Origin: Caldicellulosiruptor naganoensis
Lineage (GTDB): Bacteria > Bacillota > Thermoanaerobacteria > Caldicellulosiruptorales > Caldicellulosiruptoraceae
Direction: 5' to 3'
Length of the DNA: 64,000 nt
Assembly: GCF_026914285.1 (NCBI RefSeq)
Contig: NZ_CP113864.1
Location: forward strand, 471,501-535,500
The notes under the pieces are model-generated. The model ran no database searches, was not told the DNA's origin, and saw only the letters and a program-made list of their open reading frames with translations. The position numbers were made by a program, and so were the translations under genes. Within the stretch, counting starts at the first letter, position 1; every line of letters begins with the position of its first letter. Below are positions 58,579 through 64,000 of this stretch, one piece after another.

Positions 58579-59814
58579 TTGTTTAAAAGTGAGGTTTACA
58601 AAAGGGTTTTAATTTTTGACGGTGCAATGGGAACTCAGCTTATTCAAAACGGGCTGAAAGAGGATGAGTGTCCAGACCTTTGGTCAGTTACAAAACCAGA
58701 GGTTATAGCAAAAATACACAGAGACTACTTTGAAGCAGGCTCTGATTGTGTTGAGACGAACACATTTGGTGCAAACAGGGAAAAGCTCAAAAAATATGAG
58801 CTTGAGCATGAGGCTGATAAAATAAACAAAGCTGCCGTTTTGCTTGCAAAAGATGTTGCAAAAGACTTTGGGGGTTATGTTGGACTTTCTGTTGGGCCAA
58901 CAGGAAGGCTGATGAGCCCATCTGGAGATTTAGACTTTGATGAAGCAGAAGAAATTTTCTATGAGCAGATTTTGGCGGGGATTGAAGCTGGAGCTGATTT
59001 TGTTTCTATTGAAACAATGTCTGATATAAAAGAGGCAAAGGCGGCGTTTTTTGCATACAAAAGGGCAAAAGAAAAGATTCAAAAAGATATCTCTTGTTTG
59101 GTTTCTTTAACATTTGAGGAAAACAAAAGGCTTTTGATGGGCACACCACCAGAAGCCGCTGCCTATTTTTTTAGTTTTATAGGAGCTGACCTTGTTGGTG
59201 CAAACTGCTCAGGCGGCGCGAAACAGCTTTTAGATGTTATAAAGTCTATGGAAAAGTTTTCATTTGTTCCACTTTCAACAAAGCCAAACGCAGGGCTTCC
59301 TAAGATGGTGGACGGCAGGATTGTATATGAGGATTGTATCTTTGATTTTGAAGCCTTGGCAGAGGATTTTATAAAAAGCGGTGTGAGGCTTTATGGTGGA
59401 TGCTGTGGCACAAACCCTAAATATATAGAGGCAATTGCAAAGGCTGTAAAAGGTAAAGAGGTCTTGTTTGAAAGCAAAGCAGAAAAGAAATTTATAACCT
59501 CAATATATTCAATTTTAGATGTATCATCAAAGTTTAGCATATATAAGTTCAAACTTACAAATGATTTTTCACAGGAAGATACTTTTGAGCTTGTTGGTGT
59601 TGAGGAAGATGCAATTCTTGTTGATATTGATGAAAATATAGAGCCAGAAGTTTTAAAGAGCTTTTTGCTTGAGTCCCAGGACTTTTCAAAAAAGCCTTAT
59701 ATATTTAATATCAAGACAAAAGACCAAGCAGATTTGATTGACAGATACTACTTTGGTGTGTATGGTACAGTATCAAACCTTTGTGGAAGCAATGGAATCA
59801 AAGTAGGGATTTAA
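58579..59814 (+). CDS. Homocysteine S-methyltransferase-domain protein
   Basis: About 411 residues. The first ~300 form the zinc methyltransferase barrel with FDGAMGTQL, ETNTFGAN, and zinc cysteines in GANCSGG and GGCCGTNP, as in the N-terminal part of MetH. The remaining ~110 residues (DAILVDIDENIEPEVLKSF, KKPYIFNIKTKDQADL) look like a worn-down piece of the pterin-binding domain that follows in MetH; this is tentative. The start is uncertain: the ATG at 58567 directly abuts GAGAGG, so the TTG at 58579 is preferred. Just downstream is a related MTHFR fusion, so both serve methionine synthesis. Confidence 0.85.
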   Translation: MFKSEVYKRVLIFDGAMGTQLIQNGLKEDECPDLWSVTKPEVIAKIHRDYFEAGSDCVETNTFGANREKLKKYELEHEADKINKAAVLLAKDVAKDFGGYVGLSVGPTGRLMSPSGDLDFDEAEEIFYEQILAGIEAGADFVSIETMSDIKEAKAAFFAYKRAKEKIQKDISCLVSLTFEENKRLLMGTPPEAAAYFFSFIGADLVGANCSGGAKQLLDVIKSMEKFSFVPLSTKPNAGLPKMVDGRIVYEDCIFDFEALAEDFIKSGVRLYGGCCGTNPKYIEAIAKAVKGKEVLFESKAEKKFITSIYSILDVSSKFSIYKFKLTNDFSQEDTFELVGVEEDAILVDIDENIEPEVLKSFLLESQDFSKKPYIFNIKTKDQADLIDRYYFGVYGTVSNLCGSNGIKVGI

Positions 59815-59839
59815 AAGAAAAAGATAAGGAGGAGCTGGA

Positions 59840-61654
59840 TTGAAGAGCTTTAGAGAGTTTTTAAATGAGCAGCCTATTGTGCTTTTTGACGGTGCAATGG
59901 GTACAGAACTTTTAAACAGAGGCTATAACAAAGATTTTCCTCTTGAGTGGGCAAACATCTCAAACCCAGATCTTGTAAAAAACATTCACAGCGACTACAT
60001 TTTAGCAGGAAGCCAGTGTATAGAGACAAATACATTTGGTGCAAATGAATGCAGGCTAAAACTCTACGGTTTTGAAGGGCAAGTTGAGGAAATTAACAGA
60101 AGTGCTGTGAAGATTGCAAAAGAGGTAGCCAAAGAAAGAGCGTATGTCGTTGGAAGTGTTGGAACTCTTGGGAAGCCTGTTGGCAGTGGATTTGAGATAG
60201 ATGATAAAAGAGCAAAAGAGGTTTATAAAAAGCAGCTTTATTTTCTTTTAGATGAAGGTGTGGATGCTATTTTATTTGAGACAGCTGCATCTACACATGA
60301 AGTTTTGATTGCAATTGAAGCTCTAAAAGAGCTTGACGGTAAAATTCCGTATATTGTTCAGTTTTCTTTTACAAAAGAGCTGACAACAATCTACGGTGAG
60401 GATATCTACAAGGTTATGGAATTTTTAAAAGGAATTGATGCAGACATTGTAGGTCTTAACTGTGGAAATGGTCCACACCAGACATTAGAGGCTTTGAAGA
60501 TATTTTCTCAGCATTTGAAAGGGCCGTTTTCTGTTCAGCCAAATGCGGGCTATCCTCAGCTTGTTCAAGGAAGGCTTGTATACTCAACTTGTGCAAGTTA
60601 TTTTGCTTCGTTTGTTGATGAGTATGTAAAATATGGTGCAAAAATAATAGGTGGATGTTGCGGTACAACACCTGATCATATAAAGGCTATAAAGGAAAGA
60701 GTAAAGACAATTAGTAAAAGTGTAGAAATTGAGGTTGTTGAAAGGAAAGAAGAACAAAAGAGCATTCTAAAAGATACACCCTCTGAGCTTTCACAAAAGC
60801 TTGGCAAAAAGTTTGTGTTCACAGTTGAGATAAGTCCACCAAAGGGAATAGAGCTTGAAAAGACAAAAGAAGGCGTAAAACTTTTAAAAGAAGCAGGTGC
60901 AGACACGGTAAATATTGCTGACTCACCAATGGCAAGAGTGAGAATCTCACCAATTGCACTTGCGCATATATTAAAAGAAGAGCTTGGGGTTGAGGCGATT
61001 TTACACTTTACATGCAGAGACCGCAATCTAATATCTCTTCAATCAGAGCTTTTAGGCGCAGCAGCACTTGGCGTTAAAAATGTTTTAGCACTGACAGGTG
61101 ACCCACCCTCAATTGGCGACCATCCACAGGCAAAACCTGTTTTTGATGTTAACTCTGAAGGGCTTGTTTTAATTTTAAACAAACTAAACAATGGCACAGA
61201 CTACATGGGAAATCCAATTGGCAAAGCGACAAACTTTACAATTGGCGTTGCATTAAATCTTAACGCTGATGATTTGGACAAGGAGATTGAGAAGCTAAAA
61301 CGCAAAATAGAAAATGGAGCACACTTTATAGAAACACAGCCAATTTATGAGGTGGAGAGCTTAGAGAGGTTTTTTGAAAAGGTGGATTTTAAACTGCCGC
61401 CAATTTTAGGTGGGATTTTGCCTTTAAGGTCATCACGACATGCTGAATTTTTGCACAATGAAGTGCCTGGTATAACAATACCAGATAAAATCCGTGAGAG
61501 GATGAAAAACTCAAAAGACCCAGTAAAAGAGGGAATAGAGATTGCCTGCGAGATTGTAGATAGAATAAAAAGGATGGTCTCAGGAATTTATATTATGCCA
61601 CCTTTTGAAAAGTATGAAATGGCAGCAGAGATTATAAAGAGGTTTAGAGACTAA
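59840..61654 (+). CDS. Homocysteine methyltransferase/MTHFR fusion (YitJ-like)
   Basis: 604 residues. The N-terminal half (about 1-285) is the homocysteine methyltransferase barrel (FDGAMGTELL, ETNTFGANE, GLNCGNGP, GGCCGTTP). The C-terminal half (about 315-604) is a methylenetetrahydrofolate reductase (FTVEISPPKG, HFTCRDRN, ALTGDPP, FIETQPIYEVE). This fusion, YitJ in Bacillus, makes methyl-THF and methylates homocysteine. The TTG start follows AAGGAGGAG. It lies 25 bp after the related gene and is probably co-transcribed. Confidence 0.92.
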   Translation: MKSFREFLNEQPIVLFDGAMGTELLNRGYNKDFPLEWANISNPDLVKNIHSDYILAGSQCIETNTFGANECRLKLYGFEGQVEEINRSAVKIAKEVAKERAYVVGSVGTLGKPVGSGFEIDDKRAKEVYKKQLYFLLDEGVDAILFETAASTHEVLIAIEALKELDGKIPYIVQFSFTKELTTIYGEDIYKVMEFLKGIDADIVGLNCGNGPHQTLEALKIFSQHLKGPFSVQPNAGYPQLVQGRLVYSTCASYFASFVDEYVKYGAKIIGGCCGTTPDHIKAIKERVKTISKSVEIEVVERKEEQKSILKDTPSELSQKLGKKFVFTVEISPPKGIELEKTKEGVKLLKEAGADTVNIADSPMARVRISPIALAHILKEELGVEAILHFTCRDRNLISLQSELLGAAALGVKNVLALTGDPPSIGDHPQAKPVFDVNSEGLVLILNKLNNGTDYMGNPIGKATNFTIGVALNLNADDLDKEIEKLKRKIENGAHFIETQPIYEVESLERFFEKVDFKLPPILGGILPLRSSRHAEFLHNEVPGITIPDKIRERMKNSKDPVKEGIEIACEIVDRIKRMVSGIYIMPPFEKYEMAAEIIKRFRD

Positions 61655-61766
61655 AGAATGCTAAATCACAAGGTTGGAGTAGGATTGAAGTTATTTTGCA
61701 GCTGTGCTAAAGGCATTGAAGTCTATGCTCTGTACCAGACAATCTAAGGGAATACCAATAGCATAA

Positions 61767-61970
61767 ATGCCCTTTTACAATGGTCTTGCATTTTTGGTGG
61801 AATTCAGAACCAAGATGTTAAATTTCAAAGAAGAGATACCAGCTTTCAAGGATGATGCTAAAAAGAAAATAGAAGATTTAATTGAAATGGGCAAAGCCAC
61901 AAAACAACTTTATGGTGAACATGAGGTGGATATAAAAATTTTGAAGCAGAAGATTGGGATGGTTGTGTGA
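61767..61970 (+). pseudogene. Possible fragment of an unknown gene
   Basis: An open stretch of 67 codons without a ribosome-binding site. Its end, FKEEIPAFKDDAKKKIEDLIEMGKATKQLYGEHEVDIKILKQ, reads like a true helical protein tail. The sequence before it (61655-61766) has no matching start. It is probably the 3' end of a lost gene. No family was recognised. Confidence 0.35.
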
Positions 61971-61990
61971 AAAAGAATGCTTTAGAAAAG

Positions 61991-62036
61991 AAGGGGCTGG
62001 TTCAAAACTAGATACCAGTCCCTTGAGTTTTGTTTG
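61991..62036 (+). terminator. Terminator before addB
   Basis: AAGGGGCTGGT pairs with ACCAGTCCCTT over 11 bp (one G:T), followed by a T-rich stretch. Confidence 0.65.
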
Positions 62037-62182
62037 TTCATTTTTAAGTTTTAAAAATTGTTCTTGAAACTCCTTTTTTTAGTCTTTTGATAAAGGCTTC
62101 AAAGAAGTTTAGTCCTTTTTCTTTTTTTTCAGAATATGGTATAATAAATAGCACTAAAGTACAATAGAGAGGAGAAAATTTC

Positions 62183-64000
62183 GTGAAAAAAGCCTACCTT
62201 CTCAAAAATCTAAATTTAAACCTTTTAGAAAACGCAAAACCCAATCAGCTCATAATCCTCCCACGTCGCTTTAGCATAAAAAAGCTAAGAGAAAGACTTG
62301 TTGAAAAAAATGGAGTTTTGTTTGATATTGACATATTCACATTTGACGATTTGCTAAGTACTGCTAAAAATGAAATTTTAAAGGAAAGAAAGTTTATCTC
62401 AAGAGAGCAGGAGGTTTTGATAGTTTTTAACCTTTTAAAACAAATCTTCAAAGAGAAAAAAGACTTTGAAAGTGTACTGACATATGAATTTGTAAGTCAG
62501 GTTTTATATCTTTTAAACCTCATGTTTTTGGAGTCAAAAGAATATCCTTCTTTGCCATCTTCAATTTCTTTTGAAAAGTATGATTGGTTAAAACTTCTTT
62601 TTGTAAGGTACAAAGAATACCTTGATCAAAATAACCTTGTAAACTTTTCATATCTTCAGGACTTGGCAATTCAGCTCTATGAAAAAGGGAAAACTGGGCT
62701 TAAAAATTACGATAGCGCAAAGATTGCATTTTTTGTTGACTTTAGATGTGACCAAAAAAGGCTTATATCAGTACTTTCAAAGATGCTCCATAATATAGAA
62801 ATTTATCTTCCCTACTTTGATGACATTGAACTTTGCGAAAAAAATATTGAGTTTTTAAAATCTCTTGGTTTTGAATTTGGGTTGAGTAACTCTTCAGAAA
62901 ATTCTAAAGGCAACCGCATCAAAGTCTTTTCATACAGTAACATCAGCCTTGAAGTGAATGCTCTTGTAAAGGAAATAAAGAGGGACTATATTGAAAATAA
63001 AATTGATTTTAACAAAATAGCAGTTGTTGTGCCAACTCTTGAGAGGTACAAAGACATTTTGCTAAAAACTTTTCAAGAAGAGCTTTTGCCAGTAAACCTT
63101 GAACATCAAAAAAGCCTTCTGGAGTTTGGATTTGTAAAGTTTATATTGGACTTAATAGAATTTTTAGGTTCTGAATTTGACAAAAAGAAGTTTGAAAAGA
63201 TTATTACCCACAGGTTTTTGAACAGAGAAGGGGCAAACTTTGAGATTTTGTTAGAAAGAATTAAAGATGTTTACATTATGAACTTTGAACAGGTGGCCTG
63301 CATTTTAGAAGAGCTTGAGTTTTTGCTCAATATGTACGCTTTTGAAGAGGAGAAAGAAAACTTTGAAAAAATTATAACTGTTTACAGGCGTATAGGAAGA
63401 ATAAAAAAAGATTATGATACAGAAAAACCAAAGCCGTATGCTGCATGGCTTATACAAACCCAAAGGGTATTTGAAAGACTTGGTATAACAAAGTCTGCTG
63501 AGTTTGTTAGCGACATTGAATTTCTAAAAGCTTTTCATGCCTTAAATGAGGTTTTTGAAAAAGGTTGTGAAAATACAAAAGAACTCAATTTTACCTATAC
63601 ATTTGAAGAATTTTTAGATTTATTCAAAACAGTACTTTCCCAGAAAAAGATAGATGTTTCTATAAACATCTTAAATGGCATTGATGTTTTAACTCTGCAG
63701 GATGCTATTGGTTCTGGCTATGAAAAGGTGTATTTCATAGGACTTTCTGATGATATTCTTCCCAAGACAAAGGTTGAAGAATTTTTGATGAATAGTCAGC
63801 TAAAGATGGATCTTTCGCTTGATGAGATAAAAGATTTTGACTATACATTCCAAAAGGAGTTGGTGGGCTTTAGAACAATTTTAAACTCTTATAACACTTA
63901 TCTTTCATATCCACGATTTTATCAATCAGAGCTTGGAAAAAGTCCTTTTGTGGAAATAGAAGGAATTGAGGTTGTTGACATTAAAGACAGTTACCTGCCA
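62183..64000 (+). CDS. addB: AddB-like helicase/nuclease subunit, 5' part
   Basis: Open from the GTG at 62183 to the right edge (606 codons seen). GGAG lies eight bases before the start. It resembles the AddB/RexB subunit of the double-strand-break repair helicase-nuclease: an early QLIILPRRFSIKKLRERL segment, EVNALVKEIKRDY followed by IAVVVPTLERY (UvrD-like pattern), and INILNGIDVLTLQDAIGSGYEKVYFIGLSDDILP near motif VI. No canonical Walker A is visible at the N-terminus, in line with clostridial variants. The PD-(D/E)XK nuclease domain would lie beyond the window. addA is expected next. Confidence 0.8.
   Translation, partial: MKKAYLLKNLNLNLLENAKPNQLIILPRRFSIKKLRERLVEKNGVLFDIDIFTFDDLLSTAKNEILKERKFISREQEVLIVFNLLKQIFKEKKDFESVLTYEFVSQVLYLLNLMFLESKEYPSLPSSISFEKYDWLKLLFVRYKEYLDQNNLVNFSYLQDLAIQLYEKGKTGLKNYDSAKIAFFVDFRCDQKRLISVLSKMLHNIEIYLPYFDDIELCEKNIEFLKSLGFEFGLSNSSENSKGNRIKVFSYSNISLEVNALVKEIKRDYIENKIDFNKIAVVVPTLERYKDILLKTFQEELLPVNLEHQKSLLEFGFVKFILDLIEFLGSEFDKKKFEKIITHRFLNREGANFEILLERIKDVYIMNFEQVACILEELEFLLNMYAFEEEKENFEKIITVYRRIGRIKKDYDTEKPKPYAAWLIQTQRVFERLGITKSAEFVSDIEFLKAFHALNEVFEKGCENTKELNFTYTFEEFLDLFKTVLSQKKIDVSINILNGIDVLTLQDAIGSGYEKVYFIGLSDDILPKTKVEEFLMNSQLKMDLSLDEIKDFDYTFQKELVGFRTILNSYNTYLSYPRFYQSELGKSPFVEIEGIEVVDIKDSYLP

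Noticed and set aside
1..64000. CRISPR arrays, tRNA or rRNA genes
   Set aside because: No regularly spaced repeats with unique spacers, and no tRNA or rRNA hallmark sequences were seen on either strand.

Overview
The window is low-GC Gram-positive DNA and looks like Caldicellulosiruptor, an extremely thermophilic polysaccharide-degrading Firmicute. The grounds are SLH-anchored glycoside hydrolases with CBM modules, CUT1 sugar ABC transporters without their own ATPase genes, a starch and a xylan locus, and Bacillus-type operons such as gltX-cysE-cysS and rapZ-yvcK-whiA-crh. The genus is inferred from content; no database search was run.

Layout. 1-11.1 kb: the 3' end of an SLH-anchored carbohydrate-binding protein, a CUT1 transporter (two permeases and a binding protein), a complete ISL3-family insertion (4740-6223, 8-bp target duplication, broken transposase), then a binding protein/sensor kinase/AraC-type regulator trio. 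11.2-15.2 kb: an operon of a small BldC/excisionase-type DNA-binding protein and an MFS transporter, split by an intact IS1634-like element flanked by perfect 357-bp direct repeats. Four tandem 11-bp repeats overlap the promoter of the regulator. 15.3-27.7 kb: an arginase-fold protein, a tiny winged-helix protein, a candidate structured RNA, a large type I pullulanase, an SLH/CBM20 starch-binding protein broken in three places, and two chemoreceptor-like membrane coiled-coil proteins (the second broken).

27.7-36.8 kb: a MagIII-like DNA glycosylase and an unknown membrane protein run leftward. To the right lies a xylan locus: a XylR-type operator, binding protein, two permeases, a XylR/ROK repressor and a CBM22-CBM22-GH10 xylanase. 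It is followed by a promoter, a fluoride riboswitch with an expression-platform terminator, and a Cys/His-rich protein of unknown function (DUF6062-like). 37-40.6 kb: gltX-cysE-cysS. 40.6-48 kb is decayed: remnants of an IS, a dead paralogue of a zinc-ribbon membrane protein, an Lgt-like protein, a TcaA/YvbJ-like protein whose start codon appears lost, a truncated ISL3 copy and a dead AbrB/PIN toxin-antitoxin pair.

48-64 kb returns to core genes: a gamma-glutamylcyclotransferase-like protein, an HxlR regulator divergent from an iron alcohol dehydrogenase, a KimA-like potassium importer, a TauE/SafE exporter pair, murB, rapZ-yvcK-whiA-crh (the HPr-like protein has Ser at position 15 and keeps Ser46), two homocysteine methyltransferase genes (one fused to MTHFR), and the start of addB. 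No tRNA, rRNA or CRISPR array was seen.
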